Positions 50,294 to 58,814 are shown, counted from the stretch's first letter. The stretch is DNA of 64,000 nt from Actinacidiphila cocklensis (GCF_907177275.1 NZ_CAJSLV010000051.1:1-64000), one strand, 5' to 3'. The notes: generated from the sequence alone by a model not told the origin. Program-made: numbers and translations.

Positions 50294-51454
50294 TCAGGGG
50301 CGCTTGAGCCACTCGCCGTTGCGCATGACGCCCACGACGTCGTAGGACTCGTCCAGGACGACGAGATCCGCGTCCTTGCCGGGTTCCAGCGTGCCGACGC
50401 GGTCGGCGAGCCCGATGAGCCGCGCGGGGTTCGTGGACACCGCGCGGACCGTGTCGGTCAGCGACAGGCCGTCCAGGGTGACCGCGCGCTTGAAGGCGGT
50501 GTCCATCGTGAGGGTGGAGCCGGCGATCGAGCCGCCCTCGACGAGGCGGGCGACGCCTTCGAGGACCTCGACCTTGAGCGGGCCGAGGTCGTAGAGCCCG
50601 TCGCCGAAGCCGGCGGCGTCCATCGCGTCGGTGATGAAGGCGACCCGGCCGGCGCCGGCCGTGCCGAAGGCGAGTTCGAGCACGGACGGGTGCAGGTGTG
50701 TGCCGTCGTTGATGAGCTCGACGGTGATCCGCTCGTCCTCCAGGAGCGCCGCGATCGGCCCGGGGGTGCGGTGGCCGAGCGGCGGCATCGCGTTGAACAG
50801 GTGCGTGGCGACGGTCGCCCCCGCGTCGATCGCCTCCACCGTCTGCTCGTACGTGGCGTCGGTGTGGCCGATCGCCGCGATCACGCCGAGGTCGGCGAGC
50901 ATGCGTACGGACTCGATGCCGCCGGGCAGTTCGGCCGCCAGGGTGACCATCTTGGCGGCGCCGCGCGCGGCCTCGACGAGCTTGCGCACGTCCGCCGGGT
51001 CCGGGTGGCGCAGCAGGCCCTCGTCGTGGGCGCCCTTGCGGCAGGGCGAGATGAAGGGGCCCTCGTAGTGGATGCCGGCGATCTCGCCCTGCTCCACGAG
51101 TTCCGACAGCAGCCCGGCCTGCCGGGCGAGCGCGTCCATCGTCTCGGTGACGGTGGAGACGACCAGCGTGGTCGTGCCGTGCTCGCGGTGCGTGCGCACA
51201 CCGGTGAGCACGTCCTCCGCGGTGCCGGAGGTGAAGGACGCGCCGCCGCCGCCGTGGTTGTGGATGTCCACGAAGCCGGGGACGACGGTGTGGCCCGCGG
51301 ACAGGTCGAGTACGACGTCGTCCGGCAGCGGCCCGGTGTCCGCGGCGATCCGCGAGCCCTCGACGGCGATCCGGCCGCCTTCCACCACACCCGTGGGCAG
51401 GACCACACGGGCACCCGTCAGCACCGTGCGCTGCGTTGTCGTTACGGGGGCCAT
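50294..51454 (-). CDS. nagA: N-acetylglucosamine-6-phosphate deacetylase
   Basis: A 386-residue amidohydrolase that removes acetate from GlcNAc-6-phosphate, feeding glucosamine-6-phosphate to glycolysis or wall synthesis. Seen: VPGFVDIHNHGGGGASF (HxN/H metal motif), HYEGPFIS, AIGHTDATYEQ, THLFNAMPPLGHR and FITDAMDAAG with the catalytic Asp. Its ATG overlaps the stop of the kinase gene (TGATG), forming the nagK-nagA operon. Confidence 0.95.
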   Translation of the reverse strand: MAPVTTTQRTVLTGARVVLPTGVVEGGRIAVEGSRIAADTGPLPDDVVLDLSAGHTVVPGFVDIHNHGGGGASFTSGTAEDVLTGVRTHREHGTTTLVVSTVTETMDALARQAGLLSELVEQGEIAGIHYEGPFISPCRKGAHDEGLLRHPDPADVRKLVEAARGAAKMVTLAAELPGGIESVRMLADLGVIAAIGHTDATYEQTVEAIDAGATVATHLFNAMPPLGHRTPGPIAALLEDERITVELINDGTHLHPSVLELAFGTAGAGRVAFITDAMDAAGFGDGLYDLGPLKVEVLEGVARLVEGGSIAGSTLTMDTAFKRAVTLDGLSLTDTVRAVSTNPARLIGLADRVGTLEPGKDADLVVLDESYDVVGVMRNGEWLKRP

Positions 51455-52386
51455 CAGGCGGATACCTCCACGGAGAGTAGATCCCAGGCGAGCAGGCCGG
51501 CGCCCAGGCATCCAGCGGTGTCCCCGAGGGCGGCGGGGACGATGAGGGGGAGCTTCTGGAAGGTGGTGCGCGCCTCGACCGCCGCCCTCAGCGGGCCGAA
51601 GAGGGTGTCGCCGGCCTCCGCGAGGCCGCCGCCGATGATCAGGACCCGGGGGTCGAGCAGGGTCAGCCCGGTGACCAGGCCCGCGGCGAGCGCGTCGATG
51701 GCGTCCCGCCAGACCTCCAGGGCGCGCGGGTCGCCGGCCTCGACGGCGCGGGCGCAGTCCGCCGCGTCCGCGGTGGGGTCGTCGCTGGCCGCGGCCCACG
51801 CGCGGGAGACGGCGGCGGCGGAGGCCAGGATCTCCATGCAGCCGCGCTGCTCGCAGCTGCACAGCGGCCCGTCGGGGCGTACGACGACGTGGCCCAGCTC
51901 GCCGGCGAAGCCGTGCGCACCGGCCTCGATGCGCCCGTCGATGCCGATGGCGCCGGCGATGCCGGTGCCCAGGGCCAGGAAGAGGAAGCGGTCGGTGCCG
52001 CGGCCCGCGCCGATCCGGCCCTCGGCGAGGCCGCCGGTGCGCACGTCGTGGCCCAGGGCGACGGGTACGCCGTCGAGCCGCTCGGACAGCAGCGCCCGCA
52101 GCGGTACGTCCCGCCAGCCGAGGTTGGAGGAGTACGCGGCGATGCCGTTGACGTCGTCCACGATGCCGGGCACGGCGACGCCCGCGGCGGCGGCCGGTTC
52201 GCCGTGTTCGCGTATCCCGTGGTCGCGCAGGTCGGCGGCGAAGTCCACGATCGCGGTCACGACGGCGTCGGGGCCGTGCTCCCTGCCGGTGGGCCTGCGG
52301 TCCTCGTGCAGGAGGGTGCCGTCGGCTGCGACCAGGGCGGCCTTCATCCCGGTGCCGCCCACATCAAGGGCGATGACATGTCTCAC
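51454..52386 (-). CDS. nagK: ROK-family sugar kinase, probable N-acetylglucosamine kinase
   Basis: A 310-residue ROK kinase. N-terminal ATP motif ALDVGGTGMKAALV, FLFLALGTGIAGAIGIDGR, the sugar-binding HGFAGELGHVVV (conserved E-x-G-H), the zinc site CSCEQRGCMEI (usual CxCGxxGC with Gly replaced by Glu) and LIIGGGLAEAGD. GTG start at 52386 gives the canonical N-terminus. It is coupled to nagA and preceded by a DasR-type operator, so GlcNAc is the likely substrate. Confidence 0.9.
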   Translation of the reverse strand: MRHVIALDVGGTGMKAALVAADGTLLHEDRRPTGREHGPDAVVTAIVDFAADLRDHGIREHGEPAAAAGVAVPGIVDDVNGIAAYSSNLGWRDVPLRALLSERLDGVPVALGHDVRTGGLAEGRIGAGRGTDRFLFLALGTGIAGAIGIDGRIEAGAHGFAGELGHVVVRPDGPLCSCEQRGCMEILASAAAVSRAWAAASDDPTADAADCARAVEAGDPRALEVWRDAIDALAAGLVTGLTLLDPRVLIIGGGLAEAGDTLFGPLRAAVEARTTFQKLPLIVPAALGDTAGCLGAGLLAWDLLSVEVSA

Positions 52387-52414
52387 GGGGGACAGTCTCG
52401 CGGGTAACCCCACT

Positions 52415-52430
52415 AAAGGTCTAGTCCACT
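52415..52430. promoter_or_regulatory. DasR-responsive element (dre)-like operator
   Basis: AAAGGTCTAGTCCACT matches the dre palindrome ACTGGTCTAGTCCACT at 14 of 16 positions as I remember the consensus. It is 29 nt upstream of nagK, in the divergent region shared with the lipoprotein gene. DasR is released by glucosamine-6-phosphate or phosphate in S. coelicolor. Confidence 0.8.
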
Positions 52431-52567
52431 CGTCGAGGAAGATCCGAGGTGGCGCAGGGTGCCCCGCCGAACGGGGGATTCCGGTCATGGTGTAGACCTT
52501 GGGTGAATCTGTGGGCAAGACTCTGCGCTTCCGCGGACAAATCCATCCACGAAGGCGGTATTCCGGC

Positions 52568-53842
52568 ATGAACGTGCAGCGACGAAGACTTGTGAGCCTG
52601 GTGGCGGCCGGACTGGGCACCGTACTCGCCGCGACCGCCCTGAGCGGATGCAGTGCGAAGTCGGACAAGGACGTCACCCTGCACATGGTCGCCGCGGACT
52701 ACGGCGACCCCAAGACGCACAACAGCTCGACGACGTACTGGAACGACCTGGTCAAGGCGTTCGAGAAGAGGAACCCGCACATCAAGGTCGACGTCCAGGT
52801 CGTCGACTGGGACCACGTGGACGACAAGGTCGCCACCATGGTCAAGGCGGGCAAGGCCCCCGACATCGCGCAGATCGGCTCGTACGCCGACTACGCCGCC
52901 GACGGCCTGCTCTACAGCGCGGACGACATCTTCTCGATCAGCATGCAGGCCGACTTCATCCCGTCGCTGGTCTCGGCCGGCACCATCCACCGGGTGCAGT
53001 ACGGCATACCGTGGGTGTCCAGCTCGCGGCTGTTCTTCTACAACAAGGGCCTGTTCAAGGAGGCCGGCATCAAGCGCGCGCCGGCGACCTGGGCCGACGT
53101 CGCGCACGACGCGGCCAAGCTCAAGGAGCACGGCGTCAAGGTGCCCTACGGGCTGCCGCTGGGCACCGAGGAGGCGCAGGCCGAGTCCCTGATGTGGATG
53201 CTCGGCGCGTCGGGCGGCTACACCGACAGCGTCGGCGGCTACACCTTCGACTCCGTCGAGAACGTCGCCGCCTTCAAGTGGCTGAAGGACAACCTCGTCT
53301 CGAAGGGCCTGACCGGCCCCGGCGACCCCGCCAAGACCAACCGCCGCACCGTGTTCGCCGACTTCCTGGCCGGCGACGCCGGAATGCTCAACGGCCACCC
53401 CACGCTGCTCGCCCAGGCCAAGGCCGCGCACATCGACGTCGGTGTCGCCGCGCTGCCCGGGCAGAAGGGCACCACGGACAGCACGCTCGGCGTGGCCGAC
53501 TGGATGATGGCCTTCAAGCAGAAGGACGACCACCTGGCGGCGGACAGCGCGTTCCTGCGCTACGTCTACAGCGCGGAGAACTCGCTGAAGTTCCTCGACC
53601 AGTACGGTCTGCTGCCGGTGACGACCTCCGCCCTGCAGGCGATGGAGCGCAACCCCAAGGACGCGGACATGCGCCAGTTCCTGGAGCGGCTGCCCGCCGC
53701 GGTCTTCTACCCCGTCGACAAGACGTCCTGGGGGCCGGTCAGCGACCAGGTCAAGAAGTTGATCGGCACCGCCGTGGACGGCGATCCGAAGCAGGTGCTG
53801 GGCACGCTCCAGAGGTTCGCGGCGGCGCAGGTCGGGAAATAG
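52568..53842 (+). CDS. Sugar ABC transporter substrate-binding lipoprotein
   Basis: A 424-residue CUT1-type binding protein. Lipoprotein signal: MNVQRRRLVSLVAAGLGTVL then a lipobox ending in LSGC (Cys at about 28). VTLHMVAADYGDP, then WDHVDDKVATMVKAGKAPDI is the family motif, and YGIPWVSSSRLFFYNKGLF and FLAGDAGMLNGH are typical sugar-binding blocks. It is divergent from nagK-nagA with a dre between, so it may bind chitin-derived sugars. No permease genes follow; the transporter parts and ATPase (MsiK-like) must be elsewhere. Confidence 0.9.
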   Translation: MNVQRRRLVSLVAAGLGTVLAATALSGCSAKSDKDVTLHMVAADYGDPKTHNSSTTYWNDLVKAFEKRNPHIKVDVQVVDWDHVDDKVATMVKAGKAPDIAQIGSYADYAADGLLYSADDIFSISMQADFIPSLVSAGTIHRVQYGIPWVSSSRLFFYNKGLFKEAGIKRAPATWADVAHDAAKLKEHGVKVPYGLPLGTEEAQAESLMWMLGASGGYTDSVGGYTFDSVENVAAFKWLKDNLVSKGLTGPGDPAKTNRRTVFADFLAGDAGMLNGHPTLLAQAKAAHIDVGVAALPGQKGTTDSTLGVADWMMAFKQKDDHLAADSAFLRYVYSAENSLKFLDQYGLLPVTTSALQAMERNPKDADMRQFLERLPAAVFYPVDKTSWGPVSDQVKKLIGTAVDGDPKQVLGTLQRFAAAQVGK

Positions 53843-53849
53843 CCCTCTC

Positions 53850-54089
53850 GTGAGCGAAGAGGAGCTGCCGCTGTCCGCGCGGGACATCGCCGTGCTGGAC
53901 TTCGCGTCCAGGGCGTGGGCCGGAACGGGGGCGCGGGACCGCGCGATACGGGAGCGGTTGGGGATGTCGCCGACGGCGTATCTCCAGCTGCTCAACGCGC
54001 TCCTGGACGATCCCCGCGCGCTGGCTCACGCCCCCGCGACGGTCAATCGCCTCCGCGCGAGCCGCGCACTCCGCCGCTCCGAACGCTGA
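53850..54089 (+). CDS. DUF3263 domain protein
   Basis: A 79-residue protein with a GTG start, 7 nt after the lipoprotein gene. LSARDIAVLDFASRAW, then RERLGMSPTAYLQLLNALLD, are the DUF3263 helices, which resemble a small helix-turn-helix, and the basic tail (RLRASRALRRSER) would suit DNA binding. Function unknown; the family is restricted to actinobacteria. Confidence 0.85.
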   Translation: MSEEELPLSARDIAVLDFASRAWAGTGARDRAIRERLGMSPTAYLQLLNALLDDPRALAHAPATVNRLRASRALRRSER

Positions 54090-54120
54090 ACTCCTCCCCC
54101 CGGGTTGCCCCTTCCCGCCG

Positions 54121-54260
54121 TCCCGGGACCTTCCCCCCGGTGGGTGGTTCGTCTCGCAGTTCCGCCCCCAGAGCTTCGCCTGGGGGTACCCCCACGCGCC
54201 CCCTTTGGCCCGCGTCCTCCGGTGCACAGGGTTCGCTACGGCGGCGGGAGGGTCCCGGGA
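54121..54260. repeat. Intergenic repeat with inverted ends
   Basis: TCCCGGGACCTTCCCCCCGG (54121-54140) and inverse GGGAGGGTCCCGGGA (54246-54260) enclose CTCGCAGTTCCG and CCCCCAGAGC, the same order as at 38.1 kb. Fills most of the gap between DUF3263 and otsB. Confidence 0.7.
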
Positions 54261-54299
54261 CAGGGGTCGGGGGGTACCCCCGGGGGCAGGGGGCGACGG

Positions 54300-54305
54300 T
54301 AAGGT
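54300..54305 (+). promoter_or_regulatory. -10 box of a probable leaderless promoter (otsB)
   Basis: TAAGGT, 7 nt before the ATG at 54313; a partial GGAG also lies between, so either leaderless or SD-led initiation is possible. Confidence 0.35.
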
Positions 54306-54312
54306 CGGAGTC

Positions 54313-55164
54313 ATGGGTTACGCCGAGATTCCGACGCCCAGCACGCCGCAGGGCGAAGTAGGACTCAACGCGCTGCTGGCGCAGCCGCAGCGCGCGGTCG
54401 TGGCGCTGGATTTCGACGGCACGCTCGCCCCGATCGTGCCCGATCCTGAGCAGGCCCGCGCCCACCCGGGCGCGGTCCCGGCGCTGGCGCGGCTCGCGCC
54501 GCACGTCGCGGCGGTGGCCGTGGTCACCGGCCGCCCGGCCGGTGTGGCCGTCCGCTACGGCGGCTTCGCCGGGGTCGCCGCCCTGGACCACCTCGTCGTC
54601 CTCGGCCACTACGGTGCCGAGCGCTGGGACGCGCACACCGCCGAGGTGCACAACGCCGGCGCCCACCCCGGCGTCACCGCGGTCCGCGCGGAGCTGCCCG
54701 GCTTCCTCGACCGCAACGGCGCCTGGCGGGGCACCTGGATCGAGGACAAGGGCGGCCGGGCGGTCGCCGTCCACACCCGCCGCACCGAGAACCCGGACGC
54801 CGCCTTCGAGGCGCTGCGCGTCCCACTGGCCCAACTCGCCGCCGACCACGACCTGATGGTCGAGCCGGGACGCTACGTCCTGGAGCTGCGCCCGCCCGGT
54901 GTGGACAAGGGCGTCGCCCTGGCGGCGTATCTGCGCGAGGTGGACGCCGGCTGCGTCCTCTACGGCGGCGACGACCTCGGCGACCTCGCCGCCTTCGCCG
55001 CGGTGCACGAGCTGCGCGAACAGGGTCTGCCCGGCCTGCTGGTGGCCAGCGCGGGCGGCCCCGACTCGCCCAAGGAGCTGACGTCGCAGGCCGACCTGGT
55101 CGTCCCGGGGCCGGCCGGCGTCGTGGCGCTGCTCGACGCCCTGGCCGACGCCGTCACCGCCTGA
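54313..55164 (+). CDS. otsB: Trehalose-6-phosphate phosphatase
   Basis: A 283-residue HAD-superfamily phosphatase that makes trehalose from trehalose-6-phosphate. Motif I VALDFDGTLAPIV (nucleophile Asp), motif II VVTGRPAG, motif III Lys region (VDKGVALAAYL) and motif IV YGGDDLGDLAAF are all present. otsA is 2 kb away on the other strand, so the two trehalose genes are not in one operon; a peptide-maturase cassette lies between them. Confidence 0.93.
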   Translation: MGYAEIPTPSTPQGEVGLNALLAQPQRAVVALDFDGTLAPIVPDPEQARAHPGAVPALARLAPHVAAVAVVTGRPAGVAVRYGGFAGVAALDHLVVLGHYGAERWDAHTAEVHNAGAHPGVTAVRAELPGFLDRNGAWRGTWIEDKGGRAVAVHTRRTENPDAAFEALRVPLAQLAADHDLMVEPGRYVLELRPPGVDKGVALAAYLREVDAGCVLYGGDDLGDLAAFAAVHELREQGLPGLLVASAGGPDSPKELTSQADLVVPGPAGVVALLDALADAVTA

Positions 55165-55592
55165 GCCGCCTTCCCCGCTCGTATCCCGGACCCTCGTCCA
55201 GAGTATTCAGGAGCCTTTCCTACGCCTCCGAAACTGCTATGAACTCCAAAGTATGCGCAGCAGGATGAATCGCCAGCGATCAGACATAACGCTGCGCGGA
55301 GGACGGGTCCGTCGATCGCGGTGACGGCGCCCCGACGCGCCCGTTTGGCCAGCCCAAGTCCGCCTTCGGGTGATCGGAACCCCTCCCACCGGATAAGTTC
55401 GCACTCCGGAAACGCCACCGAAACGGAATCCGTCGTCCCGCCTGTCCGGCTCGCAGCTAGGTGTCCGCGAGATGCGCACCACCGCCTTTCCCGTGAATGG
55501 CGGCATTACGCCACGTGAATTCGTTGTCCGCATAGTACGGCCCCCATACGGTTGAGCGGTACGGATGTTCCACCGAGCGCAGGAGGTACTTC
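55165..55592. other. AT-richer intergenic region upstream of the peptide cassette
   Basis: 428 bases without a credible gene on either strand and less GC-rich than the rest. ATCGC-CA-GCGAT (55269-55280) is a small palindrome. The right end carries the cassette promoter. Composition is consistent with imported DNA. Confidence 0.5.
55524..55552 (+). promoter_or_regulatory. Promoter of the radical-SAM peptide cassette
   Basis: TTGTCC (55524-55529), 17-nt spacer, TACGGT (55547-55552): a housekeeping-type promoter. It would give a leader of about 34 nt ending in the strong AGGAGG ribosome site at 55581. Confidence 0.6.
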
Positions 55593-55817
55593 ATGTCGGA
55601 GTCCAAGCGGGATCTCGCACGTACGGTCGCCCTGGCGGCGGCCGCCGTCGCGGCAGCCACCGTGGTCGCGGCCGGCACCGCCGGCACCGCGTCCGCGGCC
55701 GAGCCGTCGGCCTCGGGTGCCAAGGCGACGTCCACGTCGCACAGCGCCCTGGGCGCGGCCCTCGTGCGCAGCGCCACCGCGCACACCGTGAGCCCGAACA
55801 TGAACCACAACAAGTAG
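55593..55817 (+). CDS. Candidate RiPP precursor peptide with Sec-like N-terminus
   Basis: A 74-residue peptide with an ideal ribosome site (AGGAGG, 6 nt before the ATG), 111 nt upstream of an FxsB-type radical SAM maturase. Residues 1-10 are charged (MSESKRDLAR), 11-33 are hydrophobic (TVALAAAAVAAATVVAAG) and TASA-A at 32-36 looks like a signal-peptidase site. The remaining 39 residues contain no Phe, Trp, Tyr or Cys; His50, His64 and His72 are the only aromatic-type side chains. It ends SPNMNHNK, not the FxSxx of FxsA precursors. I infer that His-based cross-links, for example within the terminal HNK, could be formed. It could alternatively be an unmodified small secreted protein. Confidence 0.6.
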   Translation: MSESKRDLARTVALAAAAVAAATVVAAGTAGTASAAEPSASGAKATSTSHSALGAALVRSATAHTVSPNMNHNK

Positions 55818-55928
55818 TCCCCGCAGGCGCGGACACGTGGCGCGGGTGCCGACGTGCGGCAGCGCGGAACCCGCGTCATGTACCGGCCGCGGGGCCGGGG
55901 TCACGGATGTCGGATCGGAGGGTTGCTG

Positions 55929-57185
55929 GTGATCGAGGTACCGATGGCGGACCGCGCGGCGGGACCGGGAGCCGTACAGGAATGGCCGACCGCGGCACTC
56001 GTCGACGAGGTGCTGGCGGACCGCGTGTGGGCGCCGATGCCGTTCTCCGAATTCATCGTCAAGACGCACGGCCGGTGCAACATCGCCTGCGACTACTGCT
56101 ACATGTACGAGATGGCCGACCAGAGCTGGCGGTCCAAGCCGATGGCCCTGACCCGGGCCACGGTCGACCAGGTCGCCCGCCGGCTCGCCGGGCATCTGGG
56201 CGCGCACGCGGCCGAGTTGCCCGAGGTCATCGTCAAACTGCACGGCGGTGAGGCGCTGCTGGTGGGTGCCGAGGAGATCGACTACGCCGCGACCGCCTTC
56301 CGCGCCGCGGCCCCCGAGGGCACCGCGATGCGGCTGTCGCTGACCACCAACGCGATCCTGCTGGACGACGAGCGGATGCTGGAGACGCTGCTCAAGCACG
56401 ACGTGCAGGTCGCCGTCAGCCTCGACGGCGGCCGGGAGGCCAACGACCGGCACCGCAAGTACGCCAACGGCAAGGGCAGTTACGACAAGGTCATGCAGGG
56501 CCTGCGCGCGCTGCGGCAGCCGCGGTACGCCCGCCTGCTGCAGCTGGTCCTGTGCTACATCGACGTCGACAACGACCCGCTGGCGGTCTACGAGGAGTTG
56601 GCCTCGATCGGCGCACCGGCCGTCGAGTTCTCGCTCCCGCTGGGCAACTGGTCGCAGCCGCCGCCCGGTTGGGTCGCCGACGGAACCGCTTTCGCCGACT
56701 GGCTGATCCCGGTCTTCGACCGCTGGTACGGCACGACGCCGGTGCCCACCACCGTCCGGCTCTTCGACGACATCATGGCGCTCGTGCTCGGCGGCCACAG
56801 CACCACCGAGGGCACCGGGATCGGCACCTTCCGCACCCTGACCGTCGACACCGACGGCTCGATCGAACTCGTCGACACCCTGCGGTCAAGCTTCGAAGGC
56901 GCCCCGCAGACCGGCCTCGACGTCTTCCACGACGACTTCGACGCCGCCCGGTCCCACCCCGGCGTGGTAGCCCGGCAGATCGGGGTCCGCGGCCTGTCCG
57001 ACACGTGCAGGAGCTGCGCGGTCATGGAGATCTGCGGCGGCGGGCAGTACGCCCACCGCTACCGCGAGGGCAGCGGGTTCCTCAACCCCTCGGTCTTCTG
57101 CGCGGACCTGACCAAGCTCATCGTCCACATCCGGGACCGGGTCCTCGCCGACGTCGAGGCGCTGGCCGCGACGCAGGAGGTGTGA
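55929..57185 (+). CDS. FxsB-type radical SAM/SPASM peptide maturase
   Basis: A 418-residue radical SAM enzyme. The [4Fe-4S]-SAM motif is CNIACDYCYMYE (CxxxCxxC) at about residues 53-64; KLHGGEALLVG and LTTNAILLDDERMLETL follow the FxsB pattern. The C-terminal SPASM-type region has CRSCAVMEICGGGQYAHRYR and FLNPSVFCADLTKLI, with Cys ligands for auxiliary clusters. FxsB relatives install aryl-alkyl (cyclophane) bonds in three-residue motifs. Many are fused to an HExxH peptidase domain; this one is not. Start: GTG at 55929 with GGAGGG 6 nt upstream. No transporter or peptidase gene is adjacent. Confidence 0.85.
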   Translation: MIEVPMADRAAGPGAVQEWPTAALVDEVLADRVWAPMPFSEFIVKTHGRCNIACDYCYMYEMADQSWRSKPMALTRATVDQVARRLAGHLGAHAAELPEVIVKLHGGEALLVGAEEIDYAATAFRAAAPEGTAMRLSLTTNAILLDDERMLETLLKHDVQVAVSLDGGREANDRHRKYANGKGSYDKVMQGLRALRQPRYARLLQLVLCYIDVDNDPLAVYEELASIGAPAVEFSLPLGNWSQPPPGWVADGTAFADWLIPVFDRWYGTTPVPTTVRLFDDIMALVLGGHSTTEGTGIGTFRTLTVDTDGSIELVDTLRSSFEGAPQTGLDVFHDDFDAARSHPGVVARQIGVRGLSDTCRSCAVMEICGGGQYAHRYREGSGFLNPSVFCADLTKLIVHIRDRVLADVEALAATQEV

Positions 57186-57197
57186 CCGCGCCGGGGG

Positions 57198-58622
57198 TCA
57201 GACCTCCAGCGCGGAGACCTGGTCCAGGAACCACTGCGTCGGCGGGAGCGCGGTGGCCGCCGCCGCGAGGCGCTTGGTGCGGTCGGCACGCTCGGCGTCC
57301 GGGAGGGTCAGCGCGTCGTTCAGCGCCTCCGCCGTGGCGGTGACGTCGTAGGGGTTCACCACGATCGCGTCGTCGCCCAGCTCCGCGTAGGCGCCCGCCT
57401 CGCGGGACAGCACCAGGGCGACGCCGTTGTCGGACACCACCGGCATCTCCTTGGCGACCAGGTTCATGCCGTCCCTGATCGGGTTGACCAGCGCCACGTC
57501 CGCGAGGCGGTACGCCGCCAGCGAGCGCGGGAAGTCGTCGTCGACCTTGAGCAGCACCGGCTGCCAGTCCGGGGTGCCGAACTCCGCGTTGATGGCGTCC
57601 GCGACCCGGCCGACCTCCTCGGTGTACTCCCGGTAGACCGCCAGGTCCTGGCGCGAGGGGTAGGCGAAGGCCACGTGCACCACCCGGCTGCGCCAGCCGG
57701 GGCGGTCGGTGAGCAGCCTGCGGTACGCGTACAGGCCGCGCACGATGTTCTTCGACAGCTCGGTGCGGTCCACCCGGACGATCAGCCGCCGCCCGGGGCC
57801 TGCCTCGGCCCGCAGCGCGGCCATCTGCTCGGCCACGTCGGGGCGGTGCGCGCGCTCGCGCAGGAAGTCGGCGTCGGCGCCGAGGCCGTGCACGCCGAGC
57901 CTGGTCGTACGCCCGCGGTGCGTCACCTCGTGGCCGTCGGGCGAGACCGTCGCGCCCAGGACGTCGGCGCAGCACGCGGCGAAGGCGGCGGCCCAGCGGC
58001 GGGTCAGGAAGGCGGCGCGGTCCGAGCCGAGGATGCCTTCGAGGAGGGCGGCCGCGATGTCGTCGGGCAGCAGCCGGAAGTAGTCCGGCGGCGCCCACGG
58101 GGTGTGCGAGAAGTGGCCGATCCGCAGGTCGGGGCGGCGCTCCCGGAGCAGCGCGGGGACCAGGGCCAGGTGGTAGTCCTGCACCAGCACGGAGGCCTGC
58201 GGCGCGGCCTCCTCGGCCAGGGCGTCGGCGAAGGCGGCGTTGTACGACTCGTAGGCCGCCCACTGCTCGCGGAAGTCCTGGTCGAAGGCGGGTTCGAGGG
58301 GGGTCTGGTAGAGCATGTGGTGCACGAACCAGAGCACCGAGTTGGCGATGTCGTTGTAGGCCGCATGGAAGACGTCCGGCTCGACGGAGATCATCCGCGA
58401 GCCGGGTTCGGCCACTCCGCGGCGCACCGCCTCGCGGTCGCCGTCGGTCAGGGCCGCGCACACCCACAGGGACTCGCCCGCGGAGTCGATCGCGCTGAGC
58501 CCGGACACGACGCCGCCGCCCCCTCGTCTGCTGCGCAGCTCACCGTCTTCGCCGACGCTGAAGGCCACCGGGCCGCGGTTGGACGCGACCAGAATTCGGG
58601 CAGCCCGCGATGATCCGTCCAT
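57198..58622 (-). CDS. otsA: Trehalose-6-phosphate synthase
   Basis: A 474-residue GT20 enzyme (UDP/GDP-glucose plus glucose-6-phosphate to trehalose-6-phosphate). Seen: RILVASNRGPVAFSV, LWFVHHMLYQT, VLVQDYHLALVPALLRE, HFSHTPWAPPDYFRLLP, VDRTELSKNIVRGLYAYRR and NPIRDGMNLVAKEMPVVSD, the donor-binding region. I start at the ATG at 58622; a TTG at 58655 is in frame but its spacing to GGGAGG is too short. It is convergent with the radical SAM gene, 12 nt apart. Confidence 0.94.
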   Translation of the reverse strand: MDGSSRAARILVASNRGPVAFSVGEDGELRSRRGGGGVVSGLSAIDSAGESLWVCAALTDGDREAVRRGVAEPGSRMISVEPDVFHAAYNDIANSVLWFVHHMLYQTPLEPAFDQDFREQWAAYESYNAAFADALAEEAAPQASVLVQDYHLALVPALLRERRPDLRIGHFSHTPWAPPDYFRLLPDDIAAALLEGILGSDRAAFLTRRWAAAFAACCADVLGATVSPDGHEVTHRGRTTRLGVHGLGADADFLRERAHRPDVAEQMAALRAEAGPGRRLIVRVDRTELSKNIVRGLYAYRRLLTDRPGWRSRVVHVAFAYPSRQDLAVYREYTEEVGRVADAINAEFGTPDWQPVLLKVDDDFPRSLAAYRLADVALVNPIRDGMNLVAKEMPVVSDNGVALVLSREAGAYAELGDDAIVVNPYDVTATAEALNDALTLPDAERADRTKRLAAAATALPPTQWFLDQVSALEV

Positions 58623-58814
58623 GCGGCGAGCCTTGCCACGTAGTGCCCGGCTCAAACCTCCCGGGGCGCCCCCGGCCCGCTTCCCCGCCTACCCCGCGTG
58701 CACGTCCCCCTACGCAGGGGGTACGCCCCTGGGCCGCCAGGTGCGCGGTTCCCCTCGCCCAGGGGCCACCCTTCCCGGGCCGCGGCGGCCTGCGATTCCC
58801 CTTCGCCAGGGGGC

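Noticed and set aside
55593..55817. Calling the small peptide an FxsA (FXSXX-COOH) precursor
   Set aside because: The C-terminus is MNHNK and contains no Phe; the maturase is FxsB-like but the peptide does not fit that definition.
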